Notes: generated from the letters alone by a model not told the origin. A DNA stretch of 64,000 bases from Salipiger pentaromativorans (GCF_024721115.1 NZ_JAMDHK010000002.1:1-64000), one strand, 5' to 3'; shown: positions 9,037 to 17,941, numbered from the stretch's first letter. Program-made: numbers and translations.

Positions 9037-10321
9037 CCTGGACGCGGTGGCGTGTCGCGCGGGGATGCCGTGCCTCGCAGGCGAGCGCATGGCCTTCCAT
9101 CCCCTCGGCGCGGGAGATCCCGGCGCTGGCGCGGGCGAGATCCGGCAGGGCCTGCGGTTCGGCGCGCTGCCAGGTGACGCATTTCAGGAATTTATGCACC
9201 GAGAGCCCGCCGGTATAGCGCGCGGCGCCGCCCGTGGGCAGCACATGGTTCGGCCCCGCCGCCTTGTCGCCGAAGGCCACGGTGGTGCCCGCGCCGAGAA
9301 ACAGCGAGCCATAGGCGCGCAGCCGGTCGCGCCACCAGCCCAGATCGGCGGCCATCACATGCAGATGCTCGGGCGCATAGGAATCGGCCTGCGCCGCCAT
9401 CTCCTCGCGGTTCTCGGCCAGCAGGACTTCGCCGAGCGCGTCCCAGGCGGTGCCTGCCGCCGCGCGGTTGGGCTCGGGCAGGGCGGCGATGAGGCGCGGC
9501 ACCTCGCGCAGCACCGCCTCGGCCAGCGGGCGGTGGGTGGTGACCAGCCAGACCGGGGAGGTGGCGCCATGCTCGGCCTGGCTGACGAGATCCAGCGCCA
9601 CGCGATGCGGCGAGGCCGAGGCATCGGCGAGGATCATCGAATCCGTGGGCCCCGCCACCATGTCGATGCCGATGGGGCCGAAAAGCTGGCGCTTGGCCTC
9701 GGCCACAAAGGCGTTGCCGGGGCCCGCGAGGAGATCGGCTTCGGGCAGACCGAAAAGCCCGAGCGCCATGGCGGCGACGCCCTGCACCCCGCCCATGGCC
9801 AGCACCCGGTCGACCCCTGCCACATGCAGCGCGTGCAGGATCGCGGGGTGCGGGCCGGTCCGGCCCGGCGGCGTGACGGCCACGACCTGCGGCACGCCGG
9901 CGGCGCGGGCGGTGGTGACCGTCATCAGCGCCGAGGCGATATGGGCGTAGCGTCCGCCCGGCACGTAACAGCCCGCGCAGCCCAGCGGGATGAGCTTTTG
10001 TCCGGCGAAGAGGCCGGGGCGCAGCTCGGTCTCGAATTCGGTGACCGAGCCGCGCTGTGCTTCGGCGAAGGCGCGGATATTGGCATGGGCATAGGCGATG
10101 TCCTCGATGAGGGTCACCGGCAGATGGCGGTAGGCGCTGGCGAGCGCCTCTTGCGGCAGTTCCGGCGCGGCGTCGCAGCCATCGAGCCGGCGGGCATAAT
10201 CCAGCGCGGCCTCCTCGCGCCCGGCGCGAAGCCGGGCGAGCATGATCCGGACGGTGTCGGCGACATCTGCCGCGCTTTGCGGCGGCAGACCGGGGGCGGT
10301 TTTGAGAAAGCGACGGGGCAT
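9032..10321 (-). CDS. HisD-family dehydrogenase (HpsN-like)
   Basis: A 429-residue zinc and NAD-dependent dehydrogenase of the histidinol dehydrogenase family. Expected Zn ligands (Q248, H251, D352, H411) and catalytic E318-H319 (YAPEHLH) are all present. It has no his genes beside it, but a divergent LysR gene. The stretch FGDKAAGPNHVLPTGGAARY followed by GGLSVHKFLKCVT looks more like the HpsN/sulfopropanediol 3-dehydrogenase branch than biosynthetic HisD. The substrate is therefore probably a catabolic alcohol such as a sulfonated diol, but this is inference. The stop codon falls in a dispersed palindromic repeat and the last dozen residues (HPRATRHRVQA) look like a non-conserved tail. Confidence 0.85.
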   Translation of the reverse strand: MPRRFLKTAPGLPPQSAADVADTVRIMLARLRAGREEAALDYARRLDGCDAAPELPQEALASAYRHLPVTLIEDIAYAHANIRAFAEAQRGSVTEFETELRPGLFAGQKLIPLGCAGCYVPGGRYAHIASALMTVTTARAAGVPQVVAVTPPGRTGPHPAILHALHVAGVDRVLAMGGVQGVAAMALGLFGLPEADLLAGPGNAFVAEAKRQLFGPIGIDMVAGPTDSMILADASASPHRVALDLVSQAEHGATSPVWLVTTHRPLAEAVLREVPRLIAALPEPNRAAAGTAWDALGEVLLAENREEMAAQADSYAPEHLHVMAADLGWWRDRLRAYGSLFLGAGTTVAFGDKAAGPNHVLPTGGAARYTGGLSVHKFLKCVTWQRAEPQALPDLARASAGISRAEGMEGHALACEARHPRATRHRVQA

Positions 10322-10411
10322 GGTGGGAAGGCTTGACCTGCGGCAGTGGGAGTTTCAGAAAAGGTGAATGTAGCGGGCGGAGGCGGGGCGCCGGTCCGGG
10401 AGAGGGGCACG

Positions 10412-11380
10412 ATGTTGATCAAAGGGGTGACGCTGCGCGGGCTCGAGGTGTTCGAGGCGCTGGCGGCAAGCGGCTCGGTGGCCCAGGCCGCCGAGATCAC
10501 CGGGCTGAGCCAGCCCGCGGTCAGCCAGCAGATGCGCAATCTCGAAGCCGCGCTGGGGGCCGAGCTGGTGGATCACGGGCGCCGGCCCATGCAGCTGACC
10601 CAGGCGGGGCGGTCGTTCCTGTTGCGCACGCAGAGTGTGCTGAGCCAGTTGCGGCTGGCGCAGAACGAGCTGACGGTGATGGATCTCACCCATCTCAGCA
10701 CGCTGAACCTGGGGGTGATCGACGATTTCGACAACGATCTGACGCCGCAGCTTGTGACGATCCTCGCCGAGAACATGACCCGCTGCCGGTTCAAGCTGGT
10801 CACCGCGCCGAGCCACGAGATTGCCCTGGCGATGCGCGAGCGAAAGCTGCATATCGCCATCGCCGCAAGCTCGGGGGCGGTGCTGGACGGGGTGATCGAA
10901 TATCCGCTGGTGCGCGATCCGTTCATGCTGGTCTGCGCGCGCGGCGCGCTGGCAGAGGCGGGCGGGGCCGAGGCGCTGATGCGCGGGCTGCCGATGCTGC
11001 GCTACGATCGCGAGCAACTTATCGGGCGGCAGATCGAGGCGCATCTCAGCCGGCAGAAGCTGGAATTTCCCGAACGGTTCGAGATCGGCGCGCATCTGTC
11101 GCTGATGACGCTGGTGGCGCGCGGGGTGGGCTGGGGCATCACCACGCCGCTGGGCTATATGCGCGCGGGGCGGTTCCACGACCGGATGGAGGCGCATCCG
11201 CTGCCCTTCAGCCCCTTCGCCCGCACGATTTCGCTGTTTGCCGCTTCCGACTGGAGCGACCGTGTGCCGCGCGATGTGGCGCGGACCATGCGCAAGCTGG
11301 TCTCGGAACTGGTGATCGACCCGGCACTGCGCCAGTTGCCCTGGCTCGAGGGCGATCTGCGGGTTCTCGCGGGCGAGTAG
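10412..11380 (+). CDS. LysR-type transcriptional regulator
   Basis: A 322-residue LysR regulator: winged helix-turn-helix at residues 1-65 (VAQAAEITGLSQPAVSQQMRNLEAALG), then a periplasmic-binding-like effector domain. The start chosen follows GAGAGGGG. It is divergent from the HisD-like dehydrogenase with about 90 bp between the starts, the classical arrangement for a LysR regulator of the neighbouring catabolic gene. The effector is unknown. The product is not a GcvA-type protein by its N-terminus. Confidence 0.9.
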   Translation: MLIKGVTLRGLEVFEALAASGSVAQAAEITGLSQPAVSQQMRNLEAALGAELVDHGRRPMQLTQAGRSFLLRTQSVLSQLRLAQNELTVMDLTHLSTLNLGVIDDFDNDLTPQLVTILAENMTRCRFKLVTAPSHEIALAMRERKLHIAIAASSGAVLDGVIEYPLVRDPFMLVCARGALAEAGGAEALMRGLPMLRYDREQLIGRQIEAHLSRQKLEFPERFEIGAHLSLMTLVARGVGWGITTPLGYMRAGRFHDRMEAHPLPFSPFARTISLFAASDWSDRVPRDVARTMRKLVSELVIDPALRQLPWLEGDLRVLAGE

Positions 11381-11500
11381 CGGGCGGGGCATGGCGCGGT
11401 CCTTTCCTGCCAGAGACAAGGGCGGGACCGCCGGGCGTTTCAAGCCATGCCGGGGCGCATTTGGGAACACGACCCGGCAGTTTCGGAATTCGTGAAACTG

Positions 11501-12265
11501 TTAGCCGCGCGCCGCCAGACAGGCGCGCACCGCCGCCTCGAATTCGCGCGGTTTTTCAGCATGCAGCCAATGACCCGCTCCGGGGATCTTGGCAAAGCGC
11601 GCCGCGGGAAAGAGCGTGCGGATCCGTTCGCGGTATTCCGGCAGCACGTAATCGCTCTCGGCGCCCGAAAGGAACAGGGTGAGGCCCTCGAACACGCCCT
11701 CGATCTCGGGGAAGGAGAGGATCTTGGGCATCTCGGCGGCCAGCACGTCGAGATTGAGCTTCCAGCGCTTCTCGCGCAGGTCGAGGGACTGGGTGAAGAA
11801 GGCGCGCAGCGCGGGGTCGCTCACCGAGCGGGCGAGCTGGTCGCTGGCATCGGAGCGTTTCTCGACCCGATCCAGATCCACCGCGCGCATCGCCTCGATA
11901 TACTGGATCTGCGAGTGGCTGTAGGCCACCGGCGCAATGTCGGCCACGATCAGCCGGTTCACCAGTTCGGGCCGGGTCAGCGCCAGCAGCATCGCGGCCT
12001 TGCCGCCCATGGAATGGCCCAGCACGTCGGCGCGCCCGCCATGGGCCTCGATCACCTCGGCCAGATCGCCGGCCATGTCGGGATAGCTGTGGCTGTCGCT
12101 CCAGGCCGAGTCGCCGTGGTTGCGTTGATCCACGGCGATGACCTGGCGTTCATCCGACAGGCGCTTGGCGATCACGCCCCAGTTGCGGGCTGAGCCATAC
12201 AGCCCGTGGACGATGAGAAGCGGCGGTTCGGCACCGGGGGTGCCGTGCAGGATCGTGTTCAGCAT
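11501..12265 (-). CDS. Alpha/beta hydrolase (YbfF-like esterase)
   Basis: A 254-residue cytosolic alpha/beta-fold hydrolase with oxyanion segment VHGLYGSARNW, nucleophile elbow GHSMGG and catalytic His in GAGHWLHAEKP; the catalytic Asp is expected in the FLSGAESDYV region. The pattern DQRNHGDS and LGHSMGGKAAM matches the YbfF group of small acyl-ester/acyl-CoA esterases. The physiological substrate is unknown. It stands alone, convergent with the upstream LysR gene. Confidence 0.88.
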   Translation of the reverse strand: MLNTILHGTPGAEPPLLIVHGLYGSARNWGVIAKRLSDERQVIAVDQRNHGDSAWSDSHSYPDMAGDLAEVIEAHGGRADVLGHSMGGKAAMLLALTRPELVNRLIVADIAPVAYSHSQIQYIEAMRAVDLDRVEKRSDASDQLARSVSDPALRAFFTQSLDLREKRWKLNLDVLAAEMPKILSFPEIEGVFEGLTLFLSGAESDYVLPEYRERIRTLFPAARFAKIPGAGHWLHAEKPREFEAAVRACLAARG

Positions 12266-12387
12266 GGGGCCTGTCTAGGAAAGTTGCGCGGGGAAGGGAA
12301 TGGCGCTGTGGCGGATTGTCGAGGAAATGGAAACCGATTGATGCCGGGCTCTTGCATTGAGTGCGGAATTGCGCAGACCTAGCCTGC

Positions 12388-12768
12388 ATGTCGATGATCG
12401 AAGACCAGCATATCGGCCCTGCGGTGGCCCGGCTCGAACGGCTGTTCGAGGAAAAGCTCTCGCTGCGGCGCGGCGGCTTCGAGCGGCGCGCGGCGCAGGC
12501 GCGGCGGATCCTGCCGCGCGGGTTGCGCAACGATCTGGCGCAGGTGCTCGAGGCGCGGCGCGCGGCGGGCCATCCCAAGCTGGCGCGGATGGTGAACGGC
12601 GCGGCGGTGAGCGCCGCCGCCGGGCGTATCGAGGCGCATCTCAAGGCGATCGACCTTGCCGACCGGCGCCGCGGGCGGCTGCTGTCGCTGCTGGGCGGCG
12701 TGATGCTCAACCTGCTGCTGGTCTTCGCGGCGGTGATGGCGCTGCTGCTCTGGCGGGGCTTTGTCTAG
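12388..12768 (+). CDS. Small tail-anchored membrane protein, unknown
   Basis: A 126-residue protein: Arg-rich helical cytoplasmic part (residues 1-95) and a single C-terminal membrane segment (LLSLLGGVMLNLLLVFAAVMALLLW). I do not recognise the family. The ATG at 12388 was preferred to one nine codons upstream; a further ATG two codons later is also possible. It is convergent with the Nudix gene. Confidence 0.6.
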   Translation: MSMIEDQHIGPAVARLERLFEEKLSLRRGGFERRAAQARRILPRGLRNDLAQVLEARRAAGHPKLARMVNGAAVSAAAGRIEAHLKAIDLADRRRGRLLSLLGGVMLNLLLVFAAVMALLLWRGFV

Positions 12769-12815
12769 CCGGCGCCGCGTCTGGTGACAGACGGCTCCCG
12801 CCCCGGGCGCTGGTC

Positions 12816-13508
12816 CTAATCCGGCAGCGCGCGCCCCTTGAGGCGCAGGAACAGGCTTTCCTCGTCGTCGTTGCGGAAGAAGGGCACCGAGACGGGGGGG
12901 CTTTCGTCATGGGCGCGGGCGGCGACCTCGGCCAGCACCACCTCGGTGATGAAGGGCATGTCGAAATGGCGCAACTCGTCGAGCCCGACCCATTGCAGAT
13001 GGCTCAGCTCGTCGGAGGCGGCCGAGAAATCGTCGGGATCCGAGGCCAGCGCATCGGCATCCACGAGGAAGAAGCGCGCGTCGAACCGGCGCGGGCGGCC
13101 CGGCGGGGTGATGGCGCGGAACACGAATTGCAGCGCCGAGGCATCGGGCACATGGCCGGTCGCGGCAAAGCTGCGCCAGTCCATCGGCGGATCGGCCCAG
13201 TCGCCGGGCACCCCGAGAATCAGCCCGGTTTCTTCCCAGAGCTCGCGAATCGCGGCAATCGCCAGCGGATGGGCCAGATCGGCGCGGGTGTCCTCCTGTA
13301 GCCGCGTCTGGCAGAGCGCCGGCAGCGCGCCGGTCAGCGGCACCTGCGCGTCTTCGGCATCCACCGCGCCGCCGGGGAACACGAATTTGTTGGGCATGAA
13401 GGCCGCCGCCGCGCCGCGCTGTCCCATCAGGATACGCGGGGCGCTGTCGCGATTGCGCAGCACGATCACCGAAGCCGCGTCGCGGATCGCCGTCTTGTCG
13501 ATTGTCAT
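12816..13508 (-). CDS. Nudix hydrolase, NUDT7/19-like
   Basis: A 230-residue Nudix pyrophosphatase. The Nudix box is split: FPGGAVDAED in the first part and AAIRELWEETGLIL about 30 residues later, as in the long-box Nudix proteins (NUDT7/8/19 type) that cleave CoA or related diphosphates. GGAGGACAG precedes the ATG. The exact substrate cannot be told. DUF983 lies upstream on the same strand about 45 bp away and may share its transcript. Confidence 0.88.
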   Translation of the reverse strand: MTIDKTAIRDAASVIVLRNRDSAPRILMGQRGAAAAFMPNKFVFPGGAVDAEDAQVPLTGALPALCQTRLQEDTRADLAHPLAIAAIRELWEETGLILGVPGDWADPPMDWRSFAATGHVPDASALQFVFRAITPPGRPRRFDARFFLVDADALASDPDDFSAASDELSHLQWVGLDELRHFDMPFITEVVLAEVAARAHDESPPVSVPFFRNDDEESLFLRLKGRALPD

Positions 13509-13553
13509 CTGTCCTCCTGCCGCCGCGGGCAGGGGCGCCGCCGCACCGGTCCG

Positions 13554-14015
13554 TCAGAACCCGTGCATGTGGCGCGCCCATTGAAACCCGACGATCGCTC
13601 CCTTCAGTCGCGGCAGAAGATAAAGCGACAGGCCGATGCAGCCAATGGAGAATATGGTGATCAGGATCAGCGGCTCGGGGCGCCAGGTGGTGAAGACCCA
13701 GAGCAGCGCCGGCGCCATGATGTGGCCGACGATCAGGATCGTCAGATAGGCGGGGCCGTCGTCGGCACGGTGGTGGTGCAGCTCTTCGCGGCAGACCGGG
13801 CAATGGTCGCGCACCTTGAGATAGCTGCTCAGCATCGGGCCGGTGCCGCAATTGGGGCAGCGCCGCCGAAAGCCTTTCCAGACCGCGGGCCAGGTGTCGC
13901 GCTCGTCCAGCGCGTCGCTGCCGCTTGTCTGGGGCGCGGCGTCGAGCGGCGCGGCGGCCGGATCGGCGGAGCGCGCGGCCTCGGGTTCCTTCGAAATATG
14001 CGTCATGTCGGACAT
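13554..14015 (-). CDS. DUF983 membrane protein with zinc ribbon
   Basis: A 153-residue protein: Ala/Pro/Asp-rich N-terminus, a CPNCG...CPVC zinc-ribbon-like pair around residues 53-80, and two membrane helices (YLTILIVGHIMAPALLWVF and ILITIFSIGCIGLSLYLL). This is the DUF983 pattern; in alphaproteobacteria such genes are often linked to cytochrome oxidase or RNA-processing genes, not seen here. GAGGA precedes the ATG. Function unknown. Confidence 0.88.
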   Translation of the reverse strand: MSDMTHISKEPEAARSADPAAAPLDAAPQTSGSDALDERDTWPAVWKGFRRRCPNCGTGPMLSSYLKVRDHCPVCREELHHHRADDGPAYLTILIVGHIMAPALLWVFTTWRPEPLILITIFSIGCIGLSLYLLPRLKGAIVGFQWARHMHGF

Positions 14016-14259
14016 GGGGTTCCTCGTCTCGTCCCCGTAGGGTGAAGCAGCCGCTTATATATAGAAAGTGCGCAGACTGTCCTTGCGGCGCCATGTCGCA
14101 AATCTGGGCGGAGCGTACATCTTTGTTTTCCGACACCGAAGCGGGTCTGTCGAATTTTTTCCGACGGAATTGCGCGGCCCCGGCGTGAAAAGAACAGATC
14201 GGCGGCCAGGAGGGCGTCGGCAAGGACGCAAAGACGCGATGATACAGGAGATCGCAGCT

Positions 14260-14940
14260 ATGACACGCATGACCAAACTTCTCATGGGCGCCGCCATTGT
14301 CGTGATGGGCACCGCCGGTCTGGCCTCGGCCTTTCCCGGGGGCAATGCGCAGCGGGGCGACGCTCAGGGCCGCGCGCCGATGATGCTGGAGATGTTCGAT
14401 CAGCTCGACGCCGACGGCGACGGCAAGGTGACCAAGGACGAACTGGCGGCGATGGGGCCGGCGGCGGCCTTTGCCGAGGCGGATGCCAATGGCGACGGCG
14501 CGCTGGAGGGCGATGAGCTGACCGCATTCCAGGCCGCGCAGGACAAGGCCCGCGAGGCGCGCCGCCAGCAGATGATGCTGCAGCGCTTCGATGCCGACAA
14601 GGACGGCAAGCTGAGCCTGGAAGAGATGCAGGCCAACGCGCGGGGTCCGGCGCAGATGTTCGACCGGCTCGACACGGACAAGGACGGCGCTGTGAGCAAG
14701 GACGAGCTGAGCGCGCTGCAACAGATGCGCCCGATGATGGGCGGCGACCGCAAGGGCCAGGGCGAGCGGATGGGCCGCGACTTTGGCCAGCGGGGACCGG
14801 ACGGCATGCAGGGCCAGCGTTTCGGCAAGCACGGCCATGGCAACATGCAGGGGCGCGATTATGCGCAGCGCGGCCCGGACGGGATGCGCGGCGGTGCACG
14901 TGACGGTGCCTGCGGCCAGCAGCCGATGTGGCGTCGCTGA
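14260..14940 (+). CDS. Exported EF-hand calcium-binding protein
   Basis: A 226-residue protein with a signal peptide (KLLMGAAIVVMGTAGLASA) and four EF-hand loops, DADGDGKVTKDE, DANGDGALEGDE, DADKDGKLSLEE and DTDKDGAVSKDE, followed by a Gly/Arg/Met/His-rich tail from about residue 165. It should bind calcium in the periplasm. AGGAG is nine bases before the chosen ATG. The gene heads a run with an ECF sigma factor, a membrane protein and a Spy-like protein, an order I recall from other Rhodobacterales, suggesting an envelope stress or metal response. Confidence 0.9.
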   Translation: MTRMTKLLMGAAIVVMGTAGLASAFPGGNAQRGDAQGRAPMMLEMFDQLDADGDGKVTKDELAAMGPAAAFAEADANGDGALEGDELTAFQAAQDKAREARRQQMMLQRFDADKDGKLSLEEMQANARGPAQMFDRLDTDKDGAVSKDELSALQQMRPMMGGDRKGQGERMGRDFGQRGPDGMQGQRFGKHGHGNMQGRDYAQRGPDGMRGGARDGACGQQPMWRR

Positions 14941-15022
14941 GCCGGGGATGACGGATCCGGGCGGCGGAGACCCGCTGCCCGGGGCCATTGCGCCGCGCCT
15001 GTCTTCGGGCTAGCGCGTTGGG

Positions 15023-15616
15023 ATGGATCGGATGCCATATGACGCGATGAGCGATACGAGTGACGAGTCCCTGCTCGCGGCCTATGCCGCCGGCGAGCCC
15101 GCGGCGGCGCGCGCGCTGACGCTGCGGCTGGGTCCGCGGGCGTTCGGTCTGGCCATGCGGATGCTCAAGGACCGGGCCGAAGCCGAGGATGTGGCGCAGG
15201 AGGCGCTGCTCCGGCTCTGGCGCGCGGCGCCGGGCTGGCGGATGGGCGAGGCCAAGGTCTCGACCTGGCTGTACCGGGTGGTGTCGAACCTCTGCATCGA
15301 CCGGATGCGGCGGCGCCACGGCGGCCATGTCGATCTCGACGCGGTGGCCGAGCCGGAGGATCCCGCGCCCTCGGTCGAGCGCAGCCTGCAGGAGACGGCC
15401 CGCGGGACGGCGCTTCAGGAGGCGCTGGACAGGCTGCCCGAGCGGCAGAAGCAGGCGGTTGTGTTGCGGCATCTCGAGGGGCTTTCGAACCCCGAGATCG
15501 CCGAGATCATGGACATTGGCGTGCGCGCGGTCGAAAGTCTGACCGCCCGCGGCCGCAAGGCGCTTGAAGGGCTTCTGCAAGCCCGGCGCTCGGAGTTAGG
15601 ATATGACGATGACTGA
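15023..15616 (+). CDS. ECF RNA polymerase sigma factor
   Basis: A 197-residue group IV sigma factor. Region 2 (AFGLAMRMLKDRAEAEDVAQEALLRLWR, then STWLYRVVSNLCIDRMRR) and region 4 (LDRLPERQKQAVVLRHLEGLSNPEIAEIMDIGVRAVES) are complete. Three in-frame ATG codons lie in the first nine positions; MSDTSDESLL at 15047 may be the true start. Its stop overlaps the start of the next gene, a likely anti-sigma membrane protein. Targets probably include this operon, but I could not identify its promoter. Confidence 0.92.
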   Translation: MDRMPYDAMSDTSDESLLAAYAAGEPAAARALTLRLGPRAFGLAMRMLKDRAEAEDVAQEALLRLWRAAPGWRMGEAKVSTWLYRVVSNLCIDRMRRRHGGHVDLDAVAEPEDPAPSVERSLQETARGTALQEALDRLPERQKQAVVLRHLEGLSNPEIAEIMDIGVRAVESLTARGRKALEGLLQARRSELGYDDD

Positions 15617-15983
15617 CAAGCGCAAGGCGGAGGAAGGGGGGCTGGCCCCCTGGTTCGAGGCGGGCCGCGCCGAGGTGCCGGCGCCGTCGGGAGATTGGCT
15701 CGCCCGCATGGAGGCGATGGCGCTGGCCGAACAGCCGGCACCGCGCCCGCAGCAGGCGCCTGACGCCGGCGCCGCGCCGCGCGGCGGCTGGCTGCGCGAG
15801 ATGCTGGGCGTGCTGGGCGGCTGGCCGGCGATGGCGGGGCTGGTGGCGGCCTGCGCCACCGGCATCTGGTTCGGCGCGGCGGCCCCGTCGGGCGTGTCGG
15901 ACTGGCTGTCGGCCAGCGCCGGCGACGGGATTTCGGCGCTGGAGCCCGCCAGCGGATTTGACTATGCGATGCTGGGGCTCTGA
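15603..15983 (+). CDS. Single-pass membrane protein, possible anti-sigma factor
   Basis: A 126-residue protein overlapping the end of the ECF sigma gene by 14 bp. It has a cytoplasmic acidic N-terminus (GLAPWFEAGRAEVPAPSGDWLARMEAMAL), one membrane helix around residues 75-95 and a short outer tail. Position and topology suggest an anti-sigma factor, but there is no recognisable ZAS or RskA motif. It is followed after 3 nt by a Spy-like gene. Confidence 0.7.
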   Translation: MTMTDKRKAEEGGLAPWFEAGRAEVPAPSGDWLARMEAMALAEQPAPRPQQAPDAGAAPRGGWLREMLGVLGGWPAMAGLVAACATGIWFGAAAPSGVSDWLSASAGDGISALEPASGFDYAMLGL

Positions 15984-15986
15984 ACC

Positions 15987-16490
15987 ATGTCGGACGCTGT
16001 AAAACAAACCAAAACCGCGCCGTGGCTGCGGATCGTGCTCTTTGCGTCGCTGGCGGCGAACCTCGCGGTGGTGGGGATCGTGGGGGGGATGTTCTTCCTG
16101 CGCCCGCCGCTCGACCGCGACGGCCCGCCACGCGGGCGCGATTTCGTCTTTCCCTACACCCGCGCCTTCACCGAGACCCAGCGGCACGATCTGGGCCGCA
16201 ACCTGCGCGGTGCCTTCGACCGGGACCGCGATCGCGCTTCGGGCCGGAGTTTTCTGTCGGGGTATCGCTCGGCGCTCGATGTGCTGCGCGCCGAACCCTT
16301 CGACGCGCAGGCGTTTGGCGCGGCGCTGCGGGCCCAGGGCGCGGAGGCCGAGCAGCGGCAGGCGGCGGGGCAGCGGGTGCTTGTGGACTATGTCGCGGCG
16401 CTGCCCGCCGAGGACCGTCAGGCCTATGCCGACCGGCTCGAGGCCGAGATCGAGGAGATGGCGCAGCGCGTCGGAAAGATGCGCCACTGA
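15987..16490 (+). CDS. Periplasmic heavy-metal sensor, Spy/CpxP-like
   Basis: A 167-residue protein with an N-terminal membrane anchor (IVLFASLAANLAVVGIVGGMFFL) and a long helical, Arg/Gln-rich periplasmic domain beginning FVFPYTRAFTETQRHDLGRNLR. This matches the metal-resistance/Spy family (Metal_resist), which senses metals or protects unfolded envelope proteins. It ends the EF-hand, ECF sigma and membrane protein operon and so probably belongs to the signal input or to the response. Confidence 0.82.
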   Translation: MSDAVKQTKTAPWLRIVLFASLAANLAVVGIVGGMFFLRPPLDRDGPPRGRDFVFPYTRAFTETQRHDLGRNLRGAFDRDRDRASGRSFLSGYRSALDVLRAEPFDAQAFGAALRAQGAEAEQRQAAGQRVLVDYVAALPAEDRQAYADRLEAEIEEMAQRVGKMRH

Positions 16491-16507
16491 GCCGCCGGTC
16501 CGGCGGG

Positions 16508-17941
16508 TCAGGGCCGCGCCGAGGAGATCGCCCGGGGCGGACAATCGTCTGAGGATCCCGAGGGCGGATCGAGCGGGGCGAGGGCGATCCGGTTGCGCCC
16601 CGCGTCCTTTGCCATGTAGAGCGCCCGGTCGGCCCGGTCGAGCAGCGTGTCCGGTGTTTCGCTGATGCCGGGGCGTGGCAGGGCGACGCCGATGCTGAGG
16701 GTGATCCGGGCGCTGCGGTTGCCCGGGCCGGGCAGGGCGAAGGGGGTCTCGGCAATGACCCGGCACAGCCGTTCGGCGGTGCGCTGCGCCGCCGCCTCGT
16801 CGGTGTCGGGCATGGCCACGAGAAACTCCTCGCCGCCGATCCGCGCGACCAGGTCGGCCACCCGCAGGTTTTCCGTCATCCGCCGCGCCAGCTCGACCAG
16901 CACCGCATCGCCCGCCGCATGGCCGTGGGTGTCGTTGATCCGTTTGAAATGGTCGAGATCGGCGAGCAGTAGCGCATAGGGCCGCCGCTGTGCCGCCGCG
17001 CGCTCGGACAAACGGGCAAGATGGGGCAGCGCGTAGCGGCGGTTGTAAAGCCCGGTCAGCGGATCGGTCACCGCCGCGCGCAGCCCGTGGCGCATATTGG
17101 CGCGCAGCCGGTCGGCGGTGCGCTTGCGGGCGATCTGCTTGGGCAGGCGCAGCACCAGTTCCTCGGGATCGAAGCCGCCTGCCAGCAGGTCGTTGGCGCC
17201 GAGATCGAGCGCGCTGGCCGCCTCGCGCCGGCAATCGGGCCGGGTGACATAGACGATGGCGGATTGCCGGAAGGACGGGCTGGCGCGAAGCTGGGTGAGC
17301 AGCGACAGCCCGGCGCCGGGGGCGCTGCCGGTATCGACGATCACGAAGACCTCGGGCAGCGGGCCGTCGTCGCGCAGCGCCTGGTCCGGGCGCAGCGTCT
17401 CGAACCGGTCCGGCAGCCGGGTGCGCAGCGCGGCAATGCCCGCGCGCACCGGAATATCCGCCTGCACCGGCACGACGGCGATGCGCGCGGGCACCTGCAA
17501 CCCCGCCGGAGGCTCGGCCAGCCCCAGCGCCCGGCGGGTATCGTCGCGCAGCCGCAGCTCGTCTTCGGCATGGCGCGCCCGCAGCAGGCTGCGCAGCCGC
17601 GCCAGCAGCACCAGCTCGTCCAGCGGGCGCGCGATCACGTCATCGGCGCCGGCGGCGAGCGCGCGCATCCGCTCGGCCCGGTCGGGCTCGGGATGCACCA
17701 GGATCACCGGGGTTTCCGAGGCGTCTGGCATGGCGCGCAGCCGCGCACAGAAATCCCGCCCCGCCATGTCGGGCAGATCCGACGCGGCGATGACCAGATC
17801 CGGTTTTTGCCGCCGCACGGTCAGCAGCGCCTCGGCCCCGGAGCCTGCCTGGAGCACATCGTAATAGGCCGAGGTGAGCTTGACCCGCAGCACGATCCGG
17901 TTGGTCGGAACGCCCTCGGCGATAAGTATCCGTCCTGTCAT
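16508..17941 (-). CDS. PleD-type diguanylate cyclase with degenerate receivers
   Basis: A 477-residue protein of PleD architecture: two receiver-like domains (about residues 1-120 and 150-280) and a C-terminal GGDEF domain. The cyclase has an intact GGEEF active site and an RVAD inhibitory site five residues upstream, so it should make c-di-GMP and be feedback inhibited. In the first receiver the acidic pair is replaced (ILIAEG) and the phospho-acceptor position aligns with Ala53 (VIAASDLPDMAG); the second receiver has no clear acceptor (VFVIVDTGSAPG). Activation by phosphorylation is therefore doubtful. The start at MTGRILIAE is preferred over an ATG six codons upstream. Confidence 0.88.
   Translation of the reverse strand: MTGRILIAEGVPTNRIVLRVKLTSAYYDVLQAGSGAEALLTVRRQKPDLVIAASDLPDMAGRDFCARLRAMPDASETPVILVHPEPDRAERMRALAAGADDVIARPLDELVLLARLRSLLRARHAEDELRLRDDTRRALGLAEPPAGLQVPARIAVVPVQADIPVRAGIAALRTRLPDRFETLRPDQALRDDGPLPEVFVIVDTGSAPGAGLSLLTQLRASPSFRQSAIVYVTRPDCRREAASALDLGANDLLAGGFDPEELVLRLPKQIARKRTADRLRANMRHGLRAAVTDPLTGLYNRRYALPHLARLSERAAAQRRPYALLLADLDHFKRINDTHGHAAGDAVLVELARRMTENLRVADLVARIGGEEFLVAMPDTDEAAAQRTAERLCRVIAETPFALPGPGNRSARITLSIGVALPRPGISETPDTLLDRADRALYMAKDAGRNRIALAPLDPPSGSSDDCPPRAISSARP

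Noticed and set aside
12907-14988. 693-codon frame covering Nudix, DUF983 and the EF-hand gene
   Set aside because: It runs in the wrong frame through recognisable genes with proper ribosome sites.
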